In this document: one piece after another, positions 35,460 to 48,310 of the stretch
Position numbering within the stretch: position 1 is the stretch's first letter
Layout: the number at the start of each line of letters is the position of its first letter
NCBI RefSeq assembly: GCF_901000735.1
Contig: NC_081546.1
Span: 5,213,001 to 5,277,000, forward strand
Reading direction: 5' to 3'
Length of the DNA: 64,000 nt
From: Corylus avellana
Lineage: Eukaryota; Streptophyta; Magnoliopsida; Fagales; Betulaceae
Notes under the pieces: generated by a model
Seen by the model: only the letters and a program-made list of their open reading frames with translations
Told to the model about the DNA's origin: nothing
Database searches by the model: none
Position numbers and translations under genes: made by a program

Positions 35460-38400
35460 GCATTTCTTTCATTGAGATACACGTTGTCAGTATTGATTGG
35501 ATACTAAATCACTTAGTCACAATGAATGTTATTTTAGTATCTGTAGGCTTGTGCAGAATCTATTAGGTTTTAGCTCGTTGACCAAGTCTGACTGGTTTTG
35601 CATAGCTAAACACTGGTACGAAGGAAACTATTTGTATCTGAACAATTGTAGTGAATTTTGCACATGTGTATTAGTGTCTAATTTCTCTTTCCAGTTCTTG
35701 CATTCTTGTCTGCCCAAGTCACAAAATGCCTTATGTATTTGGATGCTATGAGATTGATTTTACTTTTATGCCTGCCATGTATCGAATGTTTTGTCATGGT
35801 GTTTCAGTACGTGTTATACAGTGTGGAGTTATTTAAATCTTCTAATACTTGTTGCAGGTGTTGGAGGCTATTCTTATCTGTATGAGCCGCTTTGGTGGGT
35901 TGGCATGATAACAAGTGAGTCTGCTAAATGGCTTACACTGGTTATGCTATATTAGATGTCCATGTAAGAATTCAGTTCGCCAACTTATGAGAATTGATTT
36001 TCCTAACTTTGATCAATTTAGTGTAGTTTGGAATGCATGGTAAATGAGCATTTGAAATCATCATTTTTCTCTTGAAACTGATGTCACTGCTTATTGTCAA
36101 GCTATGTGTATCATAGAGACATTCTTTGTGAATTTGGTGCACGGATTGCATAACTAGTGGTATCACACATTACACTTGGCGCATTAAGAATTAATCACCT
36201 AGGTTTATGGCCGAATGTTTGTAAAATTTGTACTACTCCTAGCATCACTTAACTAAAATACATCAATGGACTGACTAATAGAATTATGATGTGCTCCAAT
36301 GTCTCTCTCTCTCTACACACACACACACAAAATACACTCTGTAGAGGAATTCCGTTCTTTTCCAAATCAACCATACTATTTCTTTAGGTATCCTTTTTTT
36401 TTTTTTTTTTTTTTTTATAAGTAATTGAAATATCATTAAAAGCGAAAAGCGTCACTCAGGTACACAAGGAGTATATAGGACAAACACCTTTAGGTATCTT
36501 ATAAGATGCTTTCTCTAAATCGATAAAAAAGCTATATGTAGAGCTTTACACACTTCTATATATTTCTCCATTGGATGCCTAAATAAGAAAATAGGTTCAA
36601 TAGCTGAGCATTTTGGCATAAAACTATTCTTTTTATAAGTTAACAAGATATCATTGAAAAGCACAAAAAGCACATCCCAAGTACATAGGAAAAAACCAAA
36701 TTGATTCTTTGCTAATATTGTTTCCTATCTTAACCTATACCTAATCACTTTCTCTCAGTGTTTCATTGCATGACTTATAAGTTTAATCCCACATTGATTT
36801 GTGCAACTTTAGATTTTTTTTCTTATATGTAGGCATCAGAGTGCTTTCCTTCCACTCATCAGGCATTTTATCAGCACTTAAAATCTGATTGAAAAGATAG
36901 TCAGCCATCTTATACTCACATCATCCAAGGTTTCCTGTTCTGGAAATCATCATGTTAATTTTTTATTATTATTATTTTTTTAAAAAAATTTTTTTATCTG
37001 CCCAAAGGAAGAATCTTCTGTTCATGTTATCACTCTTGTTCCAACATGAAAAGAGAACTTTTTTTACCAAAAAGAGAGATGCCAATTTTAAAAAGTAATA
37101 AAATAAAATGTAATAAAAAGTTTGATTTGGTCAATATTTTTTGATAGGTAATAACCAGTCTTATTAAATTGATTTGGTCAATATCATTTGTGAATGATCA
37201 ACAATCATCCTCTAATGGTTATTGAAGGTTAGTGCTTCTATATGTCCTGTAATTTGCTGATCAAAATTACACATTTTCTGGTTTAATATGTGGATTTCTA
37301 TATCTTACACACAAGAAAATTCCATTATTATCCAAAAGCTGTACATGAAAAACTTTCTTCTGTCGTTTCCTCTGCTAAAGTGGGTTTTGTCATTTATTTT
37401 CTAGTGGCTGAAAATAATATTATTTGTTGCTGTGTACATCATTTTCCACTGTTTTCTTTTGATTTCATTTTACTATTGGCATTTCTCAATGTCATATCTT
37501 TTTCCATCTTCTTCATTCTTTTTTTGCTATATACTTACAAGCATTTCTAATCATTAAGAAGCCTGCATACTTGCCTTTGAAATTTTAAGTGCAAAAGTTT
37601 GACTGCAATATACACATCCTAATTTGGTGATGTCATTGTGGCAGTGATTGTTGGGGAAATTGCTAATTTTGCAGCGTATGCATTTGCACCAGCTATTCTT
37701 GTCACCCCTCTTGGTGCACTCAGTATTATTATCAGGTATGAGGAAAGTCTTGTATGGCTATTTCTCTTAATTTGACTGATTTTAACTGATGACTGCTATA
37801 TTGTCTTACAGTGCTGCTCTTGCACGTGTAATATTGCGGGAGAAACTACACATTTTTGGGGTTCTTGGTTGTGCTCTTTGTGTTGTGGGTTCTACAACAA
37901 TTGTTCTACATGCTCCTCAAGAACGTGAGATTGAGTCTGTTACGGAAGTATGGGATCTTGCAACGGAGCCAGGTAGACATTTACATTTAGAAAAAGAATT
38001 GCAAATTCTTTTATCCATTAATGTTAGCTGATATTATATCCTGCACAATCATAATTTAAAAAGTTTTACCTAACCATGTTGTAAACCTAATAAGTTCATT
38101 ATTTTATTTGTGACCTGCAGCCTTTCTTTTGTATGCGTCCTTGGTGATAGCTGCAGTGTTCATCATCATAATCTATTTTATGCCACAGTATGGCCAGACG
38201 CATATAATGGTGTATATTGGGGTTTGTTCACTTGTGGGCTCGTTGTCGGTATGTAGCCAGTTGTTGTCCTCCTTGTGAAAGATGCTAACTGTCCATTGTT
38301 CTGCACAAAGTTACATCCTGTCAAACCACAGTTACCATAGTTGTACTCTATATTGAAATCAAGGGTGGAGATGTAACTTTGTGCAGACTATGTGAGAATA

Positions 38401-41400
38401 TTCTGAAACCTGATTTTCTTCTCTATGGGTTTTGCTATTCTTTTGAAATTTATCTATTGTTAAGGTGACTTTAACAAACACTTTGACAGGTCATGAGTGT
38501 GAAAGCACTTGGAATTGCTCTAAAGTTAACATTCTCTGGGATGAATCAGTTAGTATATCCCCAAACGTGGGCATTTACTGTGGTTGTGATTACCTGTGTG
38601 ATCACTCAAATGAATTATTTAAACAAGGTAATGCACATCTTTGGAGAAAGAAAATTCACTTTTTTCTTTACCATTTACTATTGATTTCCTTCAAACTTAT
38701 GGATGCTGCCTTTTTCTGCCATGTTTTTGGTCTAAGAGGTGCACTTGTGATATGTGTGAACTTTGTTTATGTATGGTTAACAATGATTAAGGGTGGCTGT
38801 CATCACTATTAATTTGTGTGATCATCATTACAAATAAAATGTAAAAGCACTGCCATTTCGTTAAATGTCAATTATTCGATACTGTATCACTTGTAGCGGT
38901 GATGGCTCCTGCGTTTTGGATGGGGAAATTACAGAAGTGATCATTTGTACATTAAAATGCCATCTACTAAGCAACAATCTCTCAATGCCCTCAGGTCATC
39001 TAAGTATTCCCAAATCGTTCACTAATTTTATGCTACAACTGCATTGGAATTCCATAGTGTAATTTTAACTTGAGCACACAAATTAATGTATTAAGATCAT
39101 AATGCCTTTAAGATTGATTTATTGTGAAAAAATTGAAATTTCTTGTTCTGATCCATAGAGTAGTTTCTTCTCCATTTTACTTAGTTTCTTCTCCATTTGT
39201 CATTATTCACCATCCCTAACTCAGTAGTTAAAGCATCTCTTTCATATGCTGTTGGTTGGTTCAAAATCTGACACTGATAGAAACCAGAGTCAATGGTATC
39301 TAGTAGGTTCTCTACTCACATATTGTTGTTTTTCTACGCTTTCCATCCTACTCTATTTCTCAATTAAAAGAAATATTGATGTTCCAAAAAAATAAATGAA
39401 AAAAGAACCTGTAATTGGTTTCATTGATTTTCATAGATCATGAACCTGTTAACTGAATTGTGCCTTGTAAGAGAATGGATTTATAAACTCATATTAAAAA
39501 AAAAAAAGAAAAAGAAAAAAAGAATAGGAACTCAACTTAGGCTTTATTCTGTTTTAGTGCTTGTGGTACTTTAATGTTTCCTACTGGAAATGTTTCTTAA
39601 TATTGTCTTTTAATTGCAGGCTCTTGATACATTCAACACAGCTGTTGTATCACCTATATACTATGTGATGTTTACATCGTTAACCATTCTGGCTAGTGTA
39701 ATCATGTTTAAGGTAATATCTGTCTTCTTTTTTTAAATGTTATAAGAATATTTGTTTGATTAGATTTACGGTAAGCTGCTGCTACTGTTAACAATTAATG
39801 CTTGCAGTAAACATTAGATTTATTTGAGAAAAATATTTGCATTTAATGTTTGCTTAAACAAGTGCATGCTAGTTCTGCATAAAGTACTTTGGTATGCTAC
39901 TCAACTGGAATTGATGACATCCTCGCATTTGAAATGAAGAAAAAGCTTGAAGGGAAAAACTAACTCAACTATTAGAGGTAGTTGTAAAGTTAACAGAGCA
40001 AGGAGGTGTAGGTGACAGCCACCCTTAATGGAGAACAGGTGGTGGTTCAAAAACATCAAGTTTTAGATAGAGGATGATAAGGTCTGCAATGTTGGGAAGG
40101 AGGAGGCTGCAGAGGATGAAAATTCGATCTTGGATGCGTCTGAATTGGAATCAGAATCTGGGTTTGAGACGAGTTGGAGTTGGAGTAGGAGGGCGAGCAC
40201 ATTGCCGAGACCAGTGAGCTTGAAACGTGTTCGACATTGTATTGTTCTTGCACGGGTTCAATCTCTCTGGGTTGTTTGAGGAGGGAGGGGAGGAGGCAAG
40301 GTTTGTATTGGCGTGCTGGTGTCGAAGATCGTATCGAAGCTGGAGGAGCTAGCGAGGCTAGTGAGCTTCACTGTGAGGGAGGACTGCTAGGTGAGCTTGG
40401 AGGGGTCAAGCCTCGTGGGAGGGCGGAAAGGACCGCTAACCATTGCAGTGGATATGTATATATCCCAAATTTTATATTTGTTTTTATTTTTATTATAACC
40501 TTGGGTTGGAATTTGGTTTTTTGAAAAATGGATTCTGAATTTTGACCCGACCTGGCCAAACCGAGGCCTGTTGGGAGCCTACCAAATGGCTTGGCTCGGG
40601 TTGGTAACCTCGGGTCAGGTCAGTATTGGGCAGGTTTTGCCCAGCCCTAGAGAACAATGCATAGTGCATAGGAAACAGCATTTGTAATGAATATACCGAG
40701 TGAAGGTTTAGACCTGGTAGAGCTTGAACCAAGTTTGGCTAAGCTTGTTTGTACTTGGCTTGACCATGCCTAGCCAAACTTGAGCTTGGCTTCTCAAAAA
40801 GCTTGGCTCTTCATATTTCATCAGAAACTTAGGTGTAAACAAAAACCAAACACCTTAACGTACATTTTGTTGAAGCTTTAGATAGAGAAATTTGAGAGAG
40901 ATTCAAGATTTTAAGAGAGAAATGACTTATCTAAGCAATCTCACAGATAAGCTAAACACTAAAAGAGAAGTGGGAAATATCTACACAAATCTCATACAAC
41001 CAAAATTATAGAAGGAAAAAATAAGAAAGAAACCAAAATAATAGTTCCTGCTTGATGAAGTTAATAAGGTCTTAAATGTGTGGCCAGTATTCTTGCCGTG
41101 GTGGGTATCAGTTTGGTTTGCTGTCTTCCATTTCTATTCTCCATACTAATATTAAATACAAAGCTCAATTTTCACAAGTCCTACCGAGCTGAGCATGGGC
41201 CTGCTTGCGTTTGGCTTGTTAAAGGAAACAAGTTGTATATTTAAAGCTTGAGCTCCGGTCATTTTATAAATTAATGGTCTGGAACAAGCCTATTATCGGG
41301 CTTAGCCCATCTTGGTTCATTTACAGCACTAGGTACTATCTCTGGTTTCTTAGTAGTATTTTAATATTTTAAACTTGTGAATTAGACTCCTATTAGTTTA

Positions 41401-42497
41401 ATATTCACTAATGCAAGAAAAAAAAAACTAATTATGATTGTAAATTTTTGGCAGCACAATTTCATAAAGGGGTGAATTTGGAAAAAGGAAGTATGGATTT
41501 GTGTAGCAATTCAACTTTAGAGCATGCTATTTACTTTTGAGGTGTGCTTCCAGCTTTCAGTTTTCAGAGGCTCCTGTAACTATTCTTACGTCTAATCTAC
41601 TCGTGACAAAACAGCAAACGACTGATTATCTTTATGTTATTCTGATTACAGCTAGTTCTTAGTAACTAGATAGAGCTGAGGAAGTTTTATTCTACATTGG
41701 TTGGTTTATTCTGAATGCATCTGGTTGGTGGGTATTTACCCGAACAATGTTGATTTAGGAGGAGGACTAAAAATTATAGCCGAGCTGGTTAGATTGCAGC
41801 AAGTCCTGGTGATCATCATATTGATAAAGGGAATCAATTACTTTTTTTTTTTTCCTCTCTTTTGTTCTTGATAAGTTCTTTCTCGTGGCACCCATCTCTA
41901 AGCTATTAGCTTGGGAGACTCTCGGGAGATCCCTTTGCATTTTCTAGACCCTATTATGCAAATATGTCTTCAAGAAATAAAAACAACATGCTGGACAGAA
42001 TTTTTATGGGGGTTTTCCTTGAGTTTATTTTAAGTGTCTTATTTTCTCTCTGGGCATGGTGATGAATTAAGATTTACAATATCATATTCTTGAATTTCAC
42101 ATGCTTATTCTTAATTACACTATTTTCAGTTAAGCCTGTTACCACATTCTTAATCTGTCAAAATAAGGGTGTTGCACTTTTCAATACAGGATTGGGATAG
42201 ACAAAATCCAACTCAAATAGTCACAGAGATGTGTGGATTTGTGACAATCCTTTCTGGGACTTTTCTTCTTCACAAAACAAAGGACATGGTTGAGGGTGGG
42301 TTTTCAGTGTCTTTCCCTGCAAACTTATTGTTCCCTTTTGATTTCCTAGACCATATATAATTGATATGTAAATTGCTCTTTCCTTCACAGGTTCATCACC
42401 AACCCTCCCTGTGCGCCTTTCTAAGCACATAGAAGTAGATGAATTCGAACTCGAAAGTAGCCCTCTTCGGTGTCAAGAATCCTTGAGATCACAGTAG
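34786..42497 (+). CDS. NIPA: NIPA-type magnesium transporter
   Basis: Nine exons: 34786-34960, 35858-35914, 37645-37735, 37812-37972, 38121-38248, 38490-38627, 39620-39712, 42190-42295, 42391-42497, about 351 residues with every join in phase. It is a membrane protein of the NIPA/DUF803 family, drug/metabolite transporter fold with about nine hydrophobic segments, linked in animals to Mg2+ transport. Signature phrases: [20 protein letters not shown] near residue 20, [39 protein letters not shown], and [20 protein letters not shown]. The C-terminal tail is hydrophilic and acidic ([13 protein letters not shown]). Length and exon pattern fit plant NIPA proteins; Arabidopsis NIPA3 (At1g34470) is the expected relative by gene order. 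Introns 2 and 7 are large (1.7 and 2.5 kb) and hold repeat relics. Confidence 0.92.
36395..36700 (-). mobile_element. two L1-type LINE 3' tails in NIPA intron 2
   Basis: After a T tract (36399-36416) comes ATAAGTAATTGAAATATCAT...AAAGCGTCACTCAGGTACAC (to ~36490). About 220 bp later comes ATAAGTTAACAAGATATCAT...AAGCACATCCCAAGTACAT (36632-36690). On the minus strand these are the 3' ends of plant L1 elements (GTACTTGGG..GC..TTTT..polyA), also seen at 55545 and 56920. Confidence 0.6.
40030..40660. other. GC-richer, coding-like segment in NIPA intron 7
   Basis: This part of the intron is much richer in G than its surroundings and has fragments of open frame in several phases (for example 40237-40524 on the plus strand) that I cannot assign to a family. 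It ends in a GGGTCAGGTC/GACCCGACC-type inverted motif. It may be a captured or retroposed gene piece or a transposon remnant. Confidence 0.3.
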
Positions 42498-43779
42498 ATG
42501 TATTCTTTGATTCATTGGTCTGCTGTTTATCTATAAGCTTTCATTCTGGAAGAGGATCTGTAGCCATCAACCTGTATTTTTATCAACATATTTGGCTATA
42601 CCTGTATATTCTTCCGAAAGAAAGATGAGCAAAGAAAGATGGAAGGAAATTCTCTTGGATTGATAGGAATTTTTGCTTTTGGCTGCTGTTCATGCATACG
42701 GACAAAAACCTCGCCCATTTTCTCCTTGCGAGCCCCACATTGATTTATAGTGTACCTTTACTTCAGTTACAAAGAAATCATGAGAGGCATCATTTGAGAC
42801 ACACAGAAGACCATGTTTATCTTTTTCTTCTTTGTTTTTTTCTATGCCAATAACAAGAACAATAAAAAATAAAAATAAAAAACCAAAATTGACTATAATT
42901 CTTCAAGTATATTTTAGTGGCAGCTTATTATTTTAAGTTTATTTTTTATGAGCATGCATTAAAGTAAACCTTTTTCCAAAGGAATCATTGTCCATCGACC
43001 TGATCTCAGCAACGAACTAGCATAAAACAAAAAGAAAAGAAAAAGTCAAAAGTGTGTTTGTTTTTGTACATTCATGTTTGTACTTTATAAGTTACAAGTG
43101 TTTTTTGGGTGAGGTTTACATAAAAAAAAAAAAAAAAAAAAATGCTTTCTATAGTTTATACTTGCTTATTTACCTGATTTGTAATTAGTTTCCCGTGGTA
43201 TCAAAATGAACTCAGAGGTCTGAGATATTAAAAAAAAAAAAAATTAGTCCTTACAGTTAAATTTTATACACTTGACTCATCAGATTCTGATAGCGTGAAA
43301 CATCAGTGCCAGTAAAAGGGTACCCTTTTGCAGCTCATGCACACTGCATTTGCCTTCATACTATTATCCCCCATTTTCATCTGAAAAAAACGAGGTATGT
43401 GTGAGCAAAATTTGAAAGGAATTATGGGTTTTCTTTTGAGCTTATTTTCTCTTTAAACGTGGAGTAGGCATGATAATTGATAGGCCAGATCGAAGGGGGG
43501 ATATTAAGCAACCTACCAACGTAGCATGGCCCCATTGAAATGAATTCCTCAGGCCAAGCAAAATATATTTATCCTTGGTTGGCACATGCAGCTGATCCAA
43601 AGACTCAACACTGACTTTGTCATTTTCATCGCCTTCTTGTCTACTCCATCATAACTGCACCCTCCATACCATGTTACCCACGACTTCTACACTACTCATA
43701 ATTCGGGTAGAACTGTAGAAGACAACTGGCTTAATTAATTACTCGGTCCAACGAAAAAATAATAATAATAATAAATAAA
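42498..43779. other. intergenic DNA, no gene seen
   Basis: This contains the NIPA 3' flank with A-rich runs (AATAAAAAATAAAAATAAA near 42865), long A tracts at 43122-43141 and 43229-43243, and no supported open frame. Confidence 0.5.
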
Positions 43780-44560
43780 AAAAAAACTTTACAAAATCCT
43801 CCTCAACTTCCACTTTTTTTTTTTTTTTTTAATTTTTTTGACATGTCCGCACAAGAGGGGGGAGGGGGATTCGAACTAGTGACCTCCACTTCATTAAGCG
43901 TGGTCCTAGCCGATTGATCTATCTCTTGATGACAACTTCCGCTCGTTTTGACACTACCCTCAAAGTTTAAAAACTCTCAATTAAGAGTATCGAACTTTCA
44001 ATTACTTTCACCTACCTTCTTCCGTTAAATCTTGTCAAAATTTTCAAAAAAAAATAAAAAAAAAAAAATTGTAAAGATTTACGTGTTTATTTTTTTCATA
44101 AGAAAAAAAGACAAATTTGCAACATCTTTGCAATATTTTATTATTATTTTTATATATATATAAAAAAAATATTTTGAAAATTTGACAAGATTTAACGGAA
44201 TAGGGTAACTGAAAGAAATTGAGGCATTGTTTGTTAAACAACACCAGCATTCCCACAAAAACAAAAAAAATATTCTCACTTTTATATTACATTATTCACT
44301 TTTTATATTACATTAGTTACTTTTTATTACTATTCAAATAACAAAATTACTATAAAACAATTTTTTTTTTTAATTTCATTTTTTAATACTACTTTTTTAC
44401 TTTTCTATACTAATTATTACACTCATTTTTTTCCTCACCAAACATGAACAGTATTGTTTGCCAAACACACTCTGAAAGTTCGATACCCTTAATTGAGAGT
44501 TTTTAAACTTTGAGGAGGAGTAATTTTAAAATGAGTGAAAATTCATGGGAATTTTCTGAA
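43780..44560. mobile_element. foldback element carrying two nested insertions
   Basis: Inverted arms match: TCAAAGTTTAAAAACTCTCA ATTAAGAGTATCGAACTTTC (43959-44001) against its complement at 44475-44520, and CCGTTAAATCTTGTCAAAATTTTC (44022-44045) against 44172-44200. The left arm is split by a SINE, and the right arm by an AT-rich insert (about 44222-44470) with TTGTTTGTTAAACA/TGTTTGCCAAACA ends. No coding frame is present, and the outer target duplication was not resolved. Confidence 0.65.
43811..43930 (-). mobile_element. tRNA-derived SINE, family A, copy 3
   Basis: In reverse complement: ATAGATCAATCGGCTAGGAC, box B AGTTCGAATCC, and CTTGTGCGGACATG, then a tail (T tract 43814-43831). The 8-bp repeat CAACTTCC flanks it (about 43805-43812 and 43933-43940). 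It lies inside the left arm of the foldback element, so it inserted later. Confidence 0.8.
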
Positions 44561-45957
44561 ATTTCCCAAAATAATAATCCCAAAACATGTGGATAAAAGG
44601 GCTATTTTGCTAGGTTATGAAAGCAATTGGTTCCATAGAAAGCTGTCAAGAGAAAGTGTGTAAGTTGTAGAAGAGTCCCTTTCAAAGCAAGATTGTCAAT
44701 GGGGCTGTGGAAATTTTAGCAGAAGGAGATGGGGATCCTCCCAATCAATCCGGAGGAAGATGAGGTGTCCCCATTTCCCGAAAATGGGTTTGGCTGCTTC
44801 TACCCAATTCTGCCATATCAGCACAATTCAGAAATTAACCTAATTCTCAAATCAGTGAATCATGATTCGTGAACACAAAAATCAGGTCTATCTTGACCCA
44901 CAAGTCATTTTCCAAATTTTGAAAAAACTTGCGTACCATTTGGAAAGAATGTGATTAAAGGTAGCTTAATTTTTCATTCACATGAAATTTAGGTAGCACT
45001 TTTACCATATTGGGTGCTTTTTGTTTTTGTTTTTCTTTCTTTCTTGGTACTGAAGATATCTTTAGTTCACTGTTCTTATCTTTTATCAGCAACAATAAAC
45101 AATATGTATGTATCTACCATTAGTTTTAATTTTCAATCTGCATATGATGGAGGGTAGGTTGAAAAGGTCTGACAAACATGTACATGTGCTTTTTTTTGTC
45201 AAGAAGACACAAAATTGACAAACATTTTAGTTTTAGACAAGGATTATCATTTTATTGAACTTGTATTAGCTTCAGAGCCGGTTATTACGAAAGCTTAAAT
45301 TGATAAAAAAATGGTGAATTTAATCACCCAACACATAAAATATTTAATTAAAATGGGTGGTGAATTACAAAGATAGGGTTCAAAAACATACTATGTTATC
45401 AGTTATTCTAAAAGCTTAGAGTACGCAAAACATTTCCAAAAAGCTTCACTTATGACTAGCTAAAATAGCTAAATATTTGTTGAGTTGTTATAGCACTCGG
45501 AAAATTTGTGAGCAATATAACTCAATAATGCATAATTTATATTAATAAAGAAAATCAATCTGTCTCACTCCCATATTTGGGAATAGCAAAGAAATAATAT
45601 TTGAAATGAAATAGTAAAAGTGACAAGTAAAATGGTGATTCGGATTTAGGCGCTTTAAAAAAATAAAAAGTGTTTTTTAGTTGAGCCGGCCGTGAATACC
45701 CTTAAAACATATAGAATTTATTAATCTTAATCATTTAACTAATAATTTAAGATGGCGAAATCTACATTGAAGAGAGAACCCCACCTAGATTCTTCTTTAA
45801 ATAAATTGACCATAAACAAAAACTATGCTACTTGTCTGGTTGAAGCAGTTGAACTAAACTTAAAAAAACAACCACCTGGCTTCCAACCCCAACACGGCAA
45901 CACCCTCCCCTATTCTCCCCATCTCTCTTCACCTACAGAGAGCTGATAATCCAAGCC
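44561..45957. other. intergenic DNA, no gene seen
   Basis: AT-rich single-copy-looking sequence up to the ATG at 45958. No repeat structure or open frame that I can support. Confidence 0.45.
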
Positions 45958-46205
45958 ATGGCCACAGAAGATTTCAGCTTCCCAACAACCGGTGACACCT
46001 TCCCCCCATGTAGCATCGATTCGCCGCCGATGTGGCGCCTGTCTCCAGCCGCCTCTCCGAATTCCAGCCATGAAGAACCACCAAATGGGGCAGCCAAAGG
46101 AGAAGACCATCAAAACGACACGGAAGATTGTTTTGCTACAAGACAAATCAAGTACAGCCAAAGAAAGAGCTTTTCATCTGTAGAAGGTTGTCGGAAAGTG
46201 GCCAG

Positions 46206-46236
<31 letters not shown>

Positions 46237-46485
46237 GAACGCAAGATGGACATGTTGTGGGAGGATTTCAACGAAGAATTGTCAAGAAATTCTAGCACAT
46301 CAAGATCCAACACATCTTCTTCAAGAGATATTGTGGAGTTGGGGTGTGTTAAGGCATTGACAGCCTCCAAAAATCATGGAGCTGCGCTTTCAACAAGGAA
46401 GCCAGGGATGGTGGTGATCGTGAAGGTGTTGAAGAAGCTTTTCTTGCTGCAAAACTCCCATCGGAAGCTCAAGATTAAAGGCTGA
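45958..46485 (+). CDS. small acidic plant protein of unknown function
   Basis: This single open frame of 175 codons starts at an ATG in good context (GCCATGGCC). It is mostly disordered: a Pro/Ser-rich start, a run of nine Asp coded by a GAT repeat (46208-46232), then KMDMLWEDFNEELSR, which I recall from a set of unnamed plant proteins, then Ser-rich sequence and a basic, hydrophobic end (MVVIVKVLKKLFLLQ...HRKLKIKG) that could be an amphipathic or nuclear-targeting tail. The WEDFNEE phrase and the lysine-rich C-terminus suggest a real gene. It lies alone, about 3.5 kb after NIPA. I assign no function. Confidence 0.6.
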
Positions 46486-47879
46486 TCAATCACAATGTTT
46501 ATGTACAAATATGTACAGTAAGTATTCTTTGATGAATATACAAATTAAGGTAAAATTTTGATAAAGTTAGATGAATTTTTAGTTTATATTGGCTATTGGG
46601 TGCTGTAAAAACAGCAGTTTCTGCAGCTTTAGATATTATTAATCTGGGATGCCGTCTTGTATAGGGGAAAAAGAAATAAGTAGGCCCTTTGTGTTAATGA
46701 CCATCAAAAAGCTCCCTCAACCTCAAGTCATTGTCATCATCTTCTCCCAAGGAATCAAGAAACCTTGCAAATGTTCTTTGGTAGTACTACTGCCTTATTT
46801 CCCTTTTTTTTTTTTTTCCTGACCAAATACAAAGGATTTGAAGGGGAACCAAAAAATAGAAAAGAAAAAAAGAGGGTGGGATGGAGAAGGGGTATTAGGG
46901 ATTTTTTTTCCTATTCAAAAAGGGTAGAAGGGGCAGCGAATTAGGAATTGAGTTACAGTCTAATTCAGTGCTATCAAGATAGTAGTAGGAATAAAGGTGA
47001 TTTACAATAGCCCTATTATTCACCTAATCACATGAAGATTGCCTTGATGTGACTAAACCACCGCCCTAAGTAGTGGGGAATTAGGAATTTGAAGTTGTTT
47101 AATGAGAGTACAACAATAGATCTAGGTAGAGAAGAAAATGTGAAACGATCCATCGGCTGGGATCTCGCCTATACTAATTCGAATCTCCCCCCTATTGTGC
47201 GGACATGTCCAAAAAAAAAACAAAAAAAAAAAGGCCTCTGGGAGTCGCCTTTTAGGGCGTCCTTAACTTGCCCTTTTTGTTGTTGTAGTGATTGACTAAA
47301 GGAAATGGGTCCATCAGTAATATTTGAGCATGAATGGCAGCATAAGACTCATAAAGCCCAATACCAAGTGATGTAGGCCGGATATCAAAACAAACAAAGA
47401 ACAAAAAGGAGTCACGAAATCCCAAGCTGAATCAGTCTGTGGCCAACAATAAGGTGAAAAGAATCTCACCACAAAAAAATAAAATAAAATAAGAGTCTCA
47501 TCTTAGAACAATTTGGGCAAGGTTTAGTTAATCATATTCATCAAATTTGCATCATTTGGAATCAAATCACACTTAAATAAATTCAGTCACTAAACCCTAA
47601 CCTTAATTTAGGGCAAAGCTCACTTATTGAAGAGAAATGATAAAATTCATTATTTCAACCATTTTCATATAGTGAATGGATGAATCCACTATTGAATTTG
47701 TGTGGAATTCACATGAGTCCACAAATTTAATGGTTAATCCATTGAATTTGCCAAAAGAGATGGTTGAAAGATGGTTGTGTGACATGTGTCTTTATTGAAT
47801 TATCAAAAATTTGTTTCACTCTTAAAAATTAAATAAAACATGAACTCAATACTAATAACACCATTAATTAATTAGTAAT
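46486..47879. other. intergenic DNA with one SINE
   Basis: This is the 3' flank of the small acidic gene, with poly-T and AT-rich DNA. A hairpin at 47680-47740 pairs ATTGAATTTGTG with CACAAATTTAAT. No supported gene. Confidence 0.5.
47120..47232 (+). mobile_element. tRNA-derived SINE, family A, copy 4 (decayed)
   Basis: The 3' half is clear: ATCGGCTGGGATC, AATTCGAATCTCCCCCCTATTGTGCGGACATG and an A-rich tail ending near 47232. The head is diverged, and I could not find a target duplication. Confidence 0.6.
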
Positions 47880-47899
47880 GTTATTTATTAGACTTATAT

Positions 47900-48310
47900 A
47901 TAACTGCCATACAATTGAGATGACGTAACAATGAAAATCAATCATGGATCAATACTTGTAAAAAAAAAAATAGTTGATTTTTACTGTCATATCATCCTAA
48001 TTGCATACTCATGTGGTAGAGACAACTCATTTGCTGTAACGGATTTTGTGAATGGACCAAAGGAAATTCTATTTGAGAAGGTTGAGAGTATTTCATACAA
48101 TTAGAATGATGTGGTAATGAAAATTAAGCATATTATACGACTATTATACAATTAAGATGACGTGACAGTGAAAATAATAATAATTTAAACTGCTATATCA
48201 TCTTAATTGCATGCCCACGTGGCAAAGACACCGCACTTGCTGACATGGATTTTGTGAATGTATCAAACGAAAATCTGTTTGAGAAGGCAGAGAGCATCTC
48301 TAACAATAGG
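47900..48310. repeat. duplicated hairpin MITE unit
   Basis: Two similar units (about 47905-48105 and 48122-48300) each have TACAATT(G/A)AGATGACGT(A/G)AC(A/A)..TGAAAAT pairing with TCATATCATC(C/T)TAATTGCAT, followed by a shared tail (GGATTTTGTGAATG... GAGAAGG..GAGAG). They are foldback elements without coding sequence; the arrangement suggests tandem duplication. Confidence 0.6.
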
